Assembly (NCBI GenBank): GCA_040772845.1
Contig: JAXGXG010000001.1
Span: 1,860,001 to 1,924,000 of the forward strand
DNA: 64,000 bases
Source of the DNA: PWXP01 sp040772845
GTDB taxonomy: Bacteria > Planctomycetota > Planctomycetia > Pirellulales > Thermoguttaceae
Reading direction: 5' to 3'
Under the pieces are notes generated by a model, which saw only the letters and a list, made by a program, of their open reading frames with translations, was not told the origin of the DNA and ran no database searches. The translations under genes were made by a program, and so were the position numbers. Below are positions 24,547 through 33,072 of the stretch, piece after piece (the first letter of the stretch is position 1; each line of letters starts with the position of its first letter).

Positions 24547-25923
24547 ATGCAAATGAAGGCGAGTACATACGGAGCCATTGGGGCTGCGCTGGTATGGAGC
24601 CTGCTGGCGATCGGACCGGCGATCTCCGGCGAACGCGGGCCGAACACGCGTCGTGCGGTTCCAGCAGGTTTCTCGGAAGCGTCGTCGGAAGCTTCGTCCG
24701 GAGTGAACCCTGCCGCACACCAGAGCATGCTCCATGGGAGTTCACCTTTGGCAATTGAGCAACTGGAGCAACTTGCGCTTGCCAACAACCCGACCCTGTG
24801 CCTGGCAGCGCGGCGGGTGCAGGCGTTGCGTGGCAAGCAGCAGCAGGTCGGACTCTATCCCAATCCCGTGGTCGGCTATATCGGCGAAGAAGTCGGCAAC
24901 GAAGGGCACACCGGCCAGCACGGCATCTGGATCGGGCAGCAGGTCGTTACGGCCAACAAGCTTGCGTGGAACCGGTCGGTTGCCGGTTCCGAGATCGCCG
25001 CGGCGCAGTATGAATGGGCCATGCAGCGGCTTCGTGTGGTCAATGATGTGCACGCGGCTGCCTACGAGGTGATTGCTGCTCAGCAGACGGTTGAGCTTTC
25101 CGAAGAACTGCTGCGCGTTGCCGAGGCCGGTCTGCAGGCGGCCGAACAACTGCTGGCAGGCGAGGAGGTCAACCGTATCGACGTGCTCGAAGCGCGTGTC
25201 GAGGTCACTTCCACCAGGCTCGCCTTGAAGAAGGCCCACGTGGCCCTTACCGAATGTTGGCGCCGACTGGCCACCCTGACCGGCGTCCCTGACATGCCGC
25301 AAACACCAGTGGCCGAACCCGAGGACAAGCGGCTTGACGGGCCGATTGCGTGGGAAGCGGCGCTGAACCAGCTCATTTCCGAAAGCCCGGAGCGTATGAG
25401 GGCCATCGCCGCCGTCGACCAGGCCCGCGCTGCCGTCGGCCGGGAGTGTGCCGGCAGGGTGCCCGACGTCGAACTCGAAGCCGGCGTGCGGTACAATTTC
25501 GGTTCGGACAGCACGCTGGCCACCATGGGTTTTGCGCTCCCGCTTCAACTGTTCGACCGGAACCAGGGCAATATCTACCGCGCCCAGGCGGAATTGGCGG
25601 CGGCACACCAGGAGCTTCGCCGTGTGGAACTGCTTCTGCAGCAGAAGCTGGCCCAGGAGTTCCGCCAATACGACGACGCCCGCGAAACCGTCACCCAGTA
25701 TCGCGATGCCATGTTACCCGAAGTCAATGAAGCCTTGCAGGTTGCCCGCACGGGCTATCAGCAGGGCGAGTTCGGCTATCTGGAGCTTCTCACCGTTCAA
25801 CGGACCTACTTTGAAACGCATCTGGCGTTTGTCGATGCGGTTCGCGAAGCCCGGGTGAGCCGCGTACGCATCGAGGGCCTTCTGCTAACCGGCGGGTTGG
25901 AGCGTCCCGGGCCGCTGGAATAG
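24547..25923 (+). CDS. TolC-family outer-membrane efflux protein (CzcC-like)
   Basis: A 458-residue outer-membrane channel for tripartite efflux. The N-terminus has a signal-like segment (YGAIGAALVWSLLAIGPAIS). Two OEP repeats follow: LEQLALANNPTL with the long helices around AAAQYEWAMQRLRVVNDVHA, and LNQLISESPERMRAIAAVDQ with a matching second hairpin. VGLYPNPVVGYIGEEVGNEG and MGFALPLQLFDRNQGNI are the characteristic beta-barrel entry segments of CzcC/CusC-type proteins. It converges on the efflux operon with 37 bp between stop codons, so it is transcribed separately from the pump it most likely serves. Confidence 0.88.
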   Translation: MQMKASTYGAIGAALVWSLLAIGPAISGERGPNTRRAVPAGFSEASSEASSGVNPAAHQSMLHGSSPLAIEQLEQLALANNPTLCLAARRVQALRGKQQQVGLYPNPVVGYIGEEVGNEGHTGQHGIWIGQQVVTANKLAWNRSVAGSEIAAAQYEWAMQRLRVVNDVHAAAYEVIAAQQTVELSEELLRVAEAGLQAAEQLLAGEEVNRIDVLEARVEVTSTRLALKKAHVALTECWRRLATLTGVPDMPQTPVAEPEDKRLDGPIAWEAALNQLISESPERMRAIAAVDQARAAVGRECAGRVPDVELEAGVRYNFGSDSTLATMGFALPLQLFDRNQGNIYRAQAELAAAHQELRRVELLLQQKLAQEFRQYDDARETVTQYRDAMLPEVNEALQVARTGYQQGEFGYLELLTVQRTYFETHLAFVDAVREARVSRVRIEGLLLTGGLERPGPLE

Positions 25924-25960
25924 GCCGAGTCCTTGGCATACGGAGGCTTACGAGTCGGGG

Positions 25961-26455
25961 TTAGTGACCGTGGCAGATTCCGTCCAGCGGCGCGCTATAT
26001 TCTTTGCCGCCCCAGCTCACTCGCAATCGGCCTTTGACGTGTCCTGCGTCCAGGATGCCATGGACCTTTTCGTCTTGCAGGGAGAAGACGGTTTGGTCAT
26101 CGACGGGGTTCACGGGATAGTCGACGAACTGCCCATCCTCGAACAGTTGAATCCCCACGACCGGTTTGCCGGCAGGCGCCGGACTTTCGCCCACGGCCGA
26201 AAGATGTACGACAACCTCGTGTCGCTCGTCGTGGAACACCAACTCTGCCGTGATTTCATTCTGCCCCAGCTCGATGAGGCGCCCGCCATGCGGTCCTTCG
26301 GCCGGATGATCGTGATCGTGATCGTGCGGATCGGTCGCGGCATGTGTCGCATCCTGCTCATGCTGGTGGCCGTGTTCGGCCGCGTTACTGCCGCACCCAA
26401 GTACGGCAATTGACAGTGTCACCACGGCCAGGCTTTGTAGCGGTCTTGTGTTCAT
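25961..26455 (-). CDS. His-rich lipoprotein of the metal-efflux operon
   Basis: A 164-residue lipoprotein. The lipobox is VLGC at residues 18-21, after MNTRPLQSLAVVTLSIA. Next comes a metal-ligand-rich stretch with repeated His/Asp (HGHQHEQDATHAATD, then HDHDHDHPAEGPHGG). A strand-rich domain (EITAELVFHDERHEVVVHLS and SFSLQDEKVHG-like segments) closes with GICHGH. It probably binds the exported metal or delivers it to the pump. The frame extends to 26680, overlapping the pump gene, but ATG 26455 with AGAAAGG upstream and the lipobox fix the start. It is the last gene of the operon, 88 bp after the pump gene. Confidence 0.75.
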   Translation of the reverse strand: MNTRPLQSLAVVTLSIAVLGCGSNAAEHGHQHEQDATHAATDPHDHDHDHPAEGPHGGRLIELGQNEITAELVFHDERHEVVVHLSAVGESPAPAGKPVVGIQLFEDGQFVDYPVNPVDDQTVFSLQDEKVHGILDAGHVKGRLRVSWGGKEYSAPLDGICHGH

Positions 26456-26543
26456 GAGTCTACCTTTCTTACCTTTCTCGAAAAATCGGATTCGTGAGTA
26501 AACAAGGATTTCAAACGGCCGGAACTCTTCCGGGGGAATGGCG

Positions 26544-29500
26544 TCATTCGGCCGTTTCGTCAAGCGAGACGGCTTCCGCCCCCTGTTCGGTAATGCGTTG
26601 CGCTGCCCGTCGGCCGAATCGCCAGAACAGGGCGGGCCGCACGAAGAACTCCAACAGTGTACTGGACAACAGTCCGCCAATGACCACCGTGGCCACGGGA
26701 TAGAGGATTTCCTTGCCAGGTTCGCCGGCGGCCAGGGCCAGCGGCACCAGGCCGATCCCCGTGGTCATCGTGGTCATGAGCACGGGGGCGACTCTCTCCT
26801 GCCCCGCACGCACCACCATGGCCGGCGACCACGTTTCGCCTTCGCTTTGCACCAGGTGCAAATAGTGGTTGATAAGCAGAATGCCGTTCCGCGATGAGGT
26901 GCCGCACAGCGACACGAAACCCACCATCGCTGCAACGGTCAGCGTCTGGCCTGTCAGGTACAGCGCCGCCACCGCCCCGATAAGCGACAGGGGCAGCGCA
27001 ACCATGACTTGCAGAGAAAGACTTGTCGAGCCGAACATGGCGTACAGCACGAGGAACATGCCAACAATGGCCGCAGTGAAATAGATGGCTATCTTGCGAG
27101 ATGCCTCATGCTGGCTTTCAAACTGGCCCCCGTACTGAACGAAGTACCCGGCCGGAAGCGCTGCTTCGATCGGCGCCAGCCGCGATTTGATGTCGCGCAC
27201 CACGTCCACCAGTCCTCGGCCCGACGTATTGCACTGGATGACAATCAGCCGCTGCACCTGCTCCCGGTGGATGGTGTTCGGCCCCGATGCCTGGTAGATG
27301 TTCGCCAGCGATTCGAGGCTCGTACTTCCACCGCCCGGCAGATCGACGGCAAGTCGGCGCACGGCGTCGATGCTCTCGCGAAATGGGTCGTCCAATCGCA
27401 CGAGCAGGTCGAACGTCCGCTGGCCGATCAGGATTTCCGAGACGACCTTGCCCTGCATGGCCGTTTCCACCAGTCCGTTGACTTTCGCGCGCCGCGCCCC
27501 GTACTTGCGAAGCTGTTCGCCGTCGATGTCGATCCGCAATTGGGGAAGATCGACTTGCGGCTGGACGTACAGGTCGGTGACCCCCGGCACGCCGGCCAAG
27601 GCCAGTCGCATTTCCTCCGCCTTGCGTCGGAGGATCATCAGGTCGTCGCCATACAGCTTGATGGCCACCTGCGCCTGTACGCCCGAAAGCATGTGCGAGA
27701 TCAAATGCGCCAGCGGCTGGTCCACGCTGCCGACAATGCCAGGTACGTCGGCGAGCGCCTCGCGAACGTCGTCGAGGACCGCCTCGCGACTTCGTCCGCT
27801 TTCGAGATCCAGTGCGGCAATGAACTCGCTGGCGCTGACAGGCACGGCGTGCTCGTCAAGTTCCGCCCGGCCGGTCTTTCGCGCAAAGGCCACAATCTCC
27901 TCGATGCGCATCAGGCGCTCCTCGACGTGTCTGCCCACCTCCTGGGAAGTTGCCAGAGAGGTTCCCGGCGGCAGAATGACGTTGACTTGCAGCGCCCCCT
28001 CGTCAAAGGGCGGCAGGAAGTCGTTCTCCAGCCGCAGCAAAGCCACAACACTCACCGTAACGGCCACGACGGCAATACCCAATACCAACCGCGAAAACCG
28101 GACACTGAGGGCAATGGTTCGCCCGGCTGCTGCGCGCAGCCCGCGAAGCAGAAGCCACTCCTGGTCGCGGTCGGAAAACCGATCGGCCCAATAGATCACC
28201 CCCCAAAGCACCGGCGCGGCGACAAGGGCTGCAACCACGTGCCAGGAACCCGGCGCCGCCGCCCACCGTGCGGCCAGATCGGACAATCGGAGCCAGTTCA
28301 GCACATCCGGCGCCACCCACCGGCTTAGCGCGAATGTGCTGATCGGCGCCACGATCGCCGCCAGCCAAAGCCAGGGCCGCAGCCGAACCAGCAGCCAATA
28401 CGACAGGACCGGCGTGACGGTCAGCGATACGGCCAGCGACGCCATGATCGAAACGATATAGGCAATCCCCAACGGCGTGAACAGCCGCCCCTCCATGCCG
28501 CTCAGCGCAAATACCGGCGCAAATACGAGCACAACAATGATGTTCCCAAAGACGATCGAGTTGCGAATCTCCACGCTCGACTGATACACCACCTGCAAGG
28601 CCGGCTTGGGATGCTCCAGCAAGCGGTTCAGCCGCAGCCGCCGAAACGCGTTCTCCACGTCGACAATCGCGTCATCGACCAACTCGCCGATGGCAACGGC
28701 CAACCCGCCAAGCGTCATCGTATTGATCGATAGACCGAACGCCGTAAAAACCAGACCGGTAATGACAATAGAAAGCGGAATGGCCGTCAAGGTAATAAAC
28801 GTGGTGCGGAAGTTCAGCAGGAACACAAACAGCACGACGACCACCAGCACGCCCCCATCGCGGAGCGCCTCGACCACGTTCTGAATGGCCAGATCGATGA
28901 ACCGCTTTTGCTGGTACAGTCCCGTCTCCACGCGCACGTCCGGCGGCAGGGCTCCCTGCAGTTCCTCCAGAACCCGAATCACCTCTTCGGTAACTCGGTT
29001 CGTGTCGGCATTGGGCTGCTTGTTGACCGTCAACACGACGGCCGGCCCGCCGAGGAATTGCCCGTCGGCCTGGCGCACAAATGCAGAACTGTCGCCCCGT
29101 TTGACCTCCGCCCCCTCGACCACCCGGGCAACCTGACCGATCAGGACCGGCAAACCGTCGCGAACGGTTATCACGATGTCTTGAATCTGTTCTATGGTCT
29201 GAATGCGTCCCAGCGCGCGCACCAGCAGCTCGGTGGGACCCTGCCGGTCCAGGTAACCGCCCGTGGCGTTGGCGTTGCTCTCGGCCAGCGCCGTGGTCAC
29301 GTCGTCGAGCGATACGCCGTAGCGTAGCAAGGCGTCGGGATTGACGAGAACCTGGAACTGCTTCCGGTCGCCGCCCATCGCAAAGACCTGGGAAACGCCC
29401 GAAATGGTCAACAAACGCTGGCGCACCGTCCAGTCGGCCAGCGTACGAAGCTCCATGGGCGTCGTCATGCCGTCCTCGCTCATCAGGCCAATGATCATGA

Positions 29501-29927
29501 TCTGCCCCATGATCGACGAAATCGGGGCCGGTTGCGGCGTGATCCCCGGCGGCAGGCGTTCCGCGGCCAATGCCAGACGCTCGGTGACGATTTGCCGGTT
29601 ATTGAGTATGTCGGTTCCCCAGTCGAACTCGACGTAGATGACCGAAAGCCCAACCCCGGACGACGTACGCACCGTTTCGACGCCCATCGCGCCGTTCAAC
29701 GCCGTCTCCAGCGGAAACGTGATGAGCGTCTCGACTTCCTCGGGGGCAAGACCGGGTGCTTCGGTCATGATGACGACACGTGGGCGGTCGAGGCTGGGGA
29801 AGACGTCGATCGGCAGTCGGACGATCTCCCAGCCGCCGAAGACCAACAGCACGACGGCCGATACCGCCACCAGCACTCGCTGGTGCAGCGAGAATCGAAT
29901 GACTCCATTGAGAAGTCGGCCGAGCAT
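26544..29927 (-). CDS. Heavy-metal RND efflux pump (CzcA/CusA type)
   Basis: A 1127-residue inner-membrane proton-driven pump. The HME-RND hallmarks are RLPIDVFPSLDRPRVVIMTE near the N-terminus and APEEVETLITFPLETALNGA. TM4 reads INTMTLGGLAVAIGELVDDA, followed by the conserved IVDVENAFRRLR, and PVLMTTMTTGIGLVPLALAA lies near the end. Twelve membrane helices and two periplasmic loops are present. GELVDDAIVDVEN places the essential proton-relay Asp residues. Which metal it carries cannot be read from the sequence; Co/Zn/Cd or Cu/Ag are both open. It follows the membrane-fusion protein gene by 61 bp. The gene is full length and intact. Confidence 0.93.
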   Translation of the reverse strand: MLGRLLNGVIRFSLHQRVLVAVSAVVLLVFGGWEIVRLPIDVFPSLDRPRVVIMTEAPGLAPEEVETLITFPLETALNGAMGVETVRTSSGVGLSVIYVEFDWGTDILNNRQIVTERLALAAERLPPGITPQPAPISSIMGQIMIIGLMSEDGMTTPMELRTLADWTVRQRLLTISGVSQVFAMGGDRKQFQVLVNPDALLRYGVSLDDVTTALAESNANATGGYLDRQGPTELLVRALGRIQTIEQIQDIVITVRDGLPVLIGQVARVVEGAEVKRGDSSAFVRQADGQFLGGPAVVLTVNKQPNADTNRVTEEVIRVLEELQGALPPDVRVETGLYQQKRFIDLAIQNVVEALRDGGVLVVVVLFVFLLNFRTTFITLTAIPLSIVITGLVFTAFGLSINTMTLGGLAVAIGELVDDAIVDVENAFRRLRLNRLLEHPKPALQVVYQSSVEIRNSIVFGNIIVVLVFAPVFALSGMEGRLFTPLGIAYIVSIMASLAVSLTVTPVLSYWLLVRLRPWLWLAAIVAPISTFALSRWVAPDVLNWLRLSDLAARWAAAPGSWHVVAALVAAPVLWGVIYWADRFSDRDQEWLLLRGLRAAAGRTIALSVRFSRLVLGIAVVAVTVSVVALLRLENDFLPPFDEGALQVNVILPPGTSLATSQEVGRHVEERLMRIEEIVAFARKTGRAELDEHAVPVSASEFIAALDLESGRSREAVLDDVREALADVPGIVGSVDQPLAHLISHMLSGVQAQVAIKLYGDDLMILRRKAEEMRLALAGVPGVTDLYVQPQVDLPQLRIDIDGEQLRKYGARRAKVNGLVETAMQGKVVSEILIGQRTFDLLVRLDDPFRESIDAVRRLAVDLPGGGSTSLESLANIYQASGPNTIHREQVQRLIVIQCNTSGRGLVDVVRDIKSRLAPIEAALPAGYFVQYGGQFESQHEASRKIAIYFTAAIVGMFLVLYAMFGSTSLSLQVMVALPLSLIGAVAALYLTGQTLTVAAMVGFVSLCGTSSRNGILLINHYLHLVQSEGETWSPAMVVRAGQERVAPVLMTTMTTGIGLVPLALAAGEPGKEILYPVATVVIGGLLSSTLLEFFVRPALFWRFGRRAAQRITEQGAEAVSLDETAE

Positions 29928-29988
29928 AACACGATTCCTTTTCTGGGCAATGGTTGACGGTAAGAAAGCTCGTCAGGTAGTGATGACG

Positions 29989-31416
29989 TCAGTGGCCATG
30001 GCCCGCGTGTGGATCGGGCCCGCCACCTGCCTGCGCCTTCAGGGCCAGGTGGATCTGGTACGCTCCCGTCGCGGCCACCAGATCACCGGGGAAAAGCGAG
30101 CCGTCGTTGGCGACAACGGCCCACTGGGCGTCTCGGTGTTCCACGTGGACGTTTGTCCGCTCGAATCGGGTTCCTCGCTGAAGGAACACAAACGACTCCA
30201 TCCCCTCTTGGACAACCGCCGCTACGGGCAAGACGACCCGGTTCGGCCATCGCTCTACCGGCACGAGCACTTCAACGCGCTGTCCGGGCCGGTAACGCCA
30301 TCCAATGAACCGGTGACCATCCGACATCGTCTCGTTGCGGACCATCTCGTTGGGAAGGGCGACGTAGAACTTCTGTGCCCGCGAATCCGGATCGACGCGC
30401 CCTTCCACGTACAACAGTCGGAGGCCGGTCACTTCGGTCTTCCGGCCGCCGCCCCCCTCGACCAGCGCAGAAACGGTGCTCTCCTCGGCAATGGCCGTAC
30501 TCAGGGCCGCGGTGTCGTGCTCGAAGGCCCGCCCCTCGATGTACAACTCGCAATAGTCGGCAAGCGTGGCCAGCGGCGTTCCGGCAACCACATGGTCGCC
30601 CTGTTTGACCGAAATCTGGGCAACTTCGTAGAAATCGTCGTGCACCGTGTGGTGGCTCGGCAACGGCGGCGCGGCAATCGTCAGGCTTGGCAGGAGCATT
30701 CGCTGGTCGATAATCGACGCAACCTGCTCCTCGGTCAGCCCATGCAGCACAAGCGCCTGCTTGTCGGCACGCAAAGCCGCTTCGAGTCGCTGCTGCTCGT
30801 ACTTCCGCTCCAAGAGCGTCTTGCCCGCAAGCGCGCCGCTGGCCGCCAACTGCTCCAGTCGGGCCACTTCAAGCTTCAGGACGTCCAGCTCCTCGACCGC
30901 CCTCAGAAGCGAACTCTGCTTTTCCACCACGTCTTCGTGCGTCAGCCGCAGCTCGAACAGCGGATCGCCCGGACGGACCGCTCCGCCGCGAATCGGATGG
31001 ATTTGCGTGACAATGCCGGTCACGGGCGCCGAGACCGTCGACTCGCTCCTCCCGGGCTGCTCGACAATCATGGCAGGCATCACGACCGTGCGCGCGAAAT
31101 CCTGCAATTCCACCTTCGCAAGCGTTAGGCCAATGCTCTTCCGGCCCTTCTCGCTCACCTCCAGACTGGTTGCCGCACCGGCCGCCTCGTGCGATTCCTC
31201 GCCCAAAGCACCATGCACCGGTTCATCGCGGTGGTCTTCATCCGCACCTGCCGAAACCAACGGCAACCAGCCGCTGGCCACCGACGCCAACTGATGCCGA
31301 CTTCCACCCGATACGAAAATCCCGACTGCAAAGAGAAGCAGCAAGACGACAATACCTGCGACAAACGGCCACCGACGGAGTCCGAACCATCGTCCCCGCC
31401 AAGTCCGACTATTCAT
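29989..31416 (-). CDS. Efflux RND periplasmic adaptor (CzcB/CusB type)
   Basis: A 475-residue membrane-fusion protein. It has one N-terminal anchor (WPFVAGIVVLLLLFAVGIFV). The lipoyl half-motifs SAPVTGIVTQIHPIRGGAV and ISVKQGDHVVAGTPLATLAD flank a long coiled-coil hairpin (about residues 160-240). After it come a beta-barrel domain and the membrane-proximal domain (PGQRVEVLVPVERWPNRVVL). His-rich segments lie near the N-terminus (GADEDHRDEPVHGALGEESH) and at the C-terminus (DPHAGHGH), which suggests metal contact. ATG 31416 is preferred; ATG 31431 is five codons upstream. It bridges the pump to the TolC-type protein. Confidence 0.88.
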   Translation of the reverse strand: MNSRTWRGRWFGLRRWPFVAGIVVLLLLFAVGIFVSGGSRHQLASVASGWLPLVSAGADEDHRDEPVHGALGEESHEAAGAATSLEVSEKGRKSIGLTLAKVELQDFARTVVMPAMIVEQPGRSESTVSAPVTGIVTQIHPIRGGAVRPGDPLFELRLTHEDVVEKQSSLLRAVEELDVLKLEVARLEQLAASGALAGKTLLERKYEQQRLEAALRADKQALVLHGLTEEQVASIIDQRMLLPSLTIAAPPLPSHHTVHDDFYEVAQISVKQGDHVVAGTPLATLADYCELYIEGRAFEHDTAALSTAIAEESTVSALVEGGGGRKTEVTGLRLLYVEGRVDPDSRAQKFYVALPNEMVRNETMSDGHRFIGWRYRPGQRVEVLVPVERWPNRVVLPVAAVVQEGMESFVFLQRGTRFERTNVHVEHRDAQWAVVANDGSLFPGDLVAATGAYQIHLALKAQAGGGPDPHAGHGH

Positions 31417-31774
31417 GATTGCTATCCTCATTCAAGAAAACGCGAATCGCACGATGGGAGTATGCGTGTCTGGCTCTCGGCTCTCCCGTTTCCCCTTGCA
31501 GGTTGCGCCAATGCAGGAGACACACGCCGCTGTGACGTTCAGCCGGTCCAACAGTGTGCAAGCCGAACGGGCGAACGTGGTTCTTCACGGCACACCTCGT
31601 TCGGTCCGACCGTGTGCCTGCATTCTTTCGCTTCGGCTGGGCGAACAAACGGCGGCCTGGCGTTTAGAGCCACGGGGGCGAGCGATACGCATGGAGTTCG
31701 GCACGATCAGCTCGAACCGGCAGCGCAGGGCAACACACGAGCGACTACCGAATCCGACGATGCCCAAACCGGCA
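31417..31774. other. Gene-free gap inside the metal-efflux operon
   Basis: About 340 bp between the Cys-rich protein gene and the adaptor gene. No frame on either strand looks like a known protein and I see no clear hairpin or repeat. It may hold a second promoter. Confidence 0.4.
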
Positions 31775-32206
31775 TCAAATGAGAAGAACCTGCTTCAGCA
31801 GATGCAGTCGCAACCGGGTGGGAGGCCGGAGAATGGGCACAACCGTCGATGCCCGATGCTCAACCGGAGTCGCCGAAATCAGCGTGGCCCCAATCGGCAG
31901 TCCAACCAGCAGTTCCACCAACGTGATTGTGCCGGCACTGCTGGAACCAGGGAGAGCAAACGCGCAACACCCCATTGAGCAGGTGTGTCGAGGCGTTCGT
32001 TCGCCGTGGGTCAGTCCGTCGCCTTTGCACGCGTGCCCGCCGGCGCCCTTATGGCCGGCACAACCTTCCGACGCACAGCAGCCCGCAGACGTTTCGGAAG
32101 ACACATCTTCCGCATGGACATGATGCAGGCAACATCCACCCGACAGGTGGAGCAGGACTGCAAACATGGTCACTGTTCGGATGATGTATTGCTGCATATC
32201 GGACAT
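31775..32206 (-). CDS. Small Cys/His-rich secreted protein leading the efflux operon
   Basis: A 143-residue protein with an N-terminal hydrophobic segment (VTMFAVLLHLSGGCCLHHVH). A dense Cys/His region follows (SAGCCASEGCAGHKGAG, then HACKG and HTCSMGCCAFALPG). After it come one more hydrophobic helix (TLVELLVGLPIGATLIS) and a basic tail. Paired Cys and many His suggest binding of a soft metal such as Cu, Zn or Cd, but the family is not recognised. ATG 32206 or 32197 could be the start. It is the first gene of the leftward efflux operon, so it may act as metal buffer or sensor for it. Confidence 0.6.
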   Translation of the reverse strand: MSDMQQYIIRTVTMFAVLLHLSGGCCLHHVHAEDVSSETSAGCCASEGCAGHKGAGGHACKGDGLTHGERTPRHTCSMGCCAFALPGSSSAGTITLVELLVGLPIGATLISATPVEHRASTVVPILRPPTRLRLHLLKQVLLI

Positions 32207-32318
32207 AAACGCGTTTCACGATGGCAGAAGCCCATTCCGACAAAAAGCCCACCACGAAGATGGGCTTGATTATTGTACCGGCGTTGGGAAAGCCAGGCAA
32301 GACAGCCCTTGCCCCCGG

Positions 32319-32358
32319 CGCGTTTTCGCCGAAGGCGATTGTTACCGTAGCCTGGGGT
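32319..32358 (-). repeat. Dispersed repeat family D, solitary reverse copy
   Basis: CGCGTTTTCGCCGAAGGCGA, then TTGTTACCGTAGCCTGGGGT: the reverse complement of the unit repeated many times in 42958-44460. Confidence 0.75.
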
Positions 32359-32467
32359 GTGGGACTCGGAATCATACCGTAACAAGCGACGTCTGGATTG
32401 GCGGCGAGCGGAGGGAACAAAACCGCACTATCGAAACATGGTGTCAACCCCAACGTTTTGACAGCCC

Positions 32468-32582
32468 AGGCTTGCCCGGCCCGCAGCCGTGGTCAGTTGG
32501 CTACTGGCAACGCCCCCAATCCATTCTCGCCCCGCACGGCTCGTGGCCCACGGTTAGTTCGATGACCATGGCTCCAGGCCAA
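32468..32582. repeat. Family B repeat, truncated inverted pair
   Basis: GGCTTGCCCGGCCCGCAGCC, GTCAGTTGGCTACTGGCAAC and CTCGCCCCGCACGGCTCG match 23991-24224, but the right arm of the central palindrome is missing. Confidence 0.7.
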
Positions 32583-32745
32583 GCCCGACAACCCGCGCCA
32601 GGCGCGTCACTATGCCACGATGGTCTTTGATGGCGACAACCTACACGTCCTCTCCCGCTCCGGTGACGCCCAGGCCAAAAGCGCCCACGACGGCAACATC
32701 ATCACCTTCCACACCGTGCACAATTTCCGTGATTTGGTTTACTGA
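32566..32745 (+). pseudogene. 3' remnant of a sialidase-like (BNR) protein gene
   Basis: In the frame ending at TGA 32743-32745 the translation contains NPRQARHYATMVFDGDNL, VLSRSGDAQAKSAHDGN and ITFHTVHNFRDLVY. This resembles the C-terminal end of planctomycete exo-alpha-sialidase-like propellers (S/N-R-x-GD and AHDGN-x-ITFH motifs; recognised from memory). No upstream part of the gene remains; the frame is closed by a stop at 32563 inside a family B repeat. It is a decayed tail, not a gene. Confidence 0.6.
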
Positions 32746-32890
32746 TACTGCGCGAAAGGGCTGCTGCCGGTGTGCAGTTGACAGTTGTCAGTTGACAGTT
32801 GTCAGTAAAGCGCTGACGCGGGGGTGGGGAGTTGAAAGCGGAAGGGCGCGAGCCCTCCGGTCCCGGCGAGCAAATCGACCGGACGGCTCC

Positions 32891-32951
32891 GTCGCTCGAC
32901 TCTCCGAGTCGATTCCGTCCGAACCATTCACGACTCGGAGAGTCGTGCGAC
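32891..32951. repeat. Family C hairpin, copy C1
   Basis: The arms GTCGCTCGACTCTCCGAGTC and GACTCGGAGAGTCGTGCGAC are inverted around a short spacer. Further copies lie at 33012-33072, 34957-35054, 43119-43179 and 43405-43465. Confidence 0.85.
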
Positions 32952-33011
32952 AATAGAAACGGAAGGGCGCGAGCCCTCCGGTCCCGGCGCGCAAACCAAC
33001 CGGACGGCTTC

Positions 33012-33072
33012 GTCGCTCGACTCTCCGAGTCGATTCCGTCCGAACCATTCACGACTCGGAGAGTCGTGCGAC
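33012..33072. repeat. Family C hairpin, copy C2
   Basis: Same 61-base arrangement as 32891-32951, including the spacer TTCCGTCCGAACCATTCA. Confidence 0.85.

Noticed and set aside
27009..28328. A 439-residue forward frame opposite the RND pump gene
   Set aside because: It is antisense to the strongly supported pump; no recognisable fold and no ribosome site.
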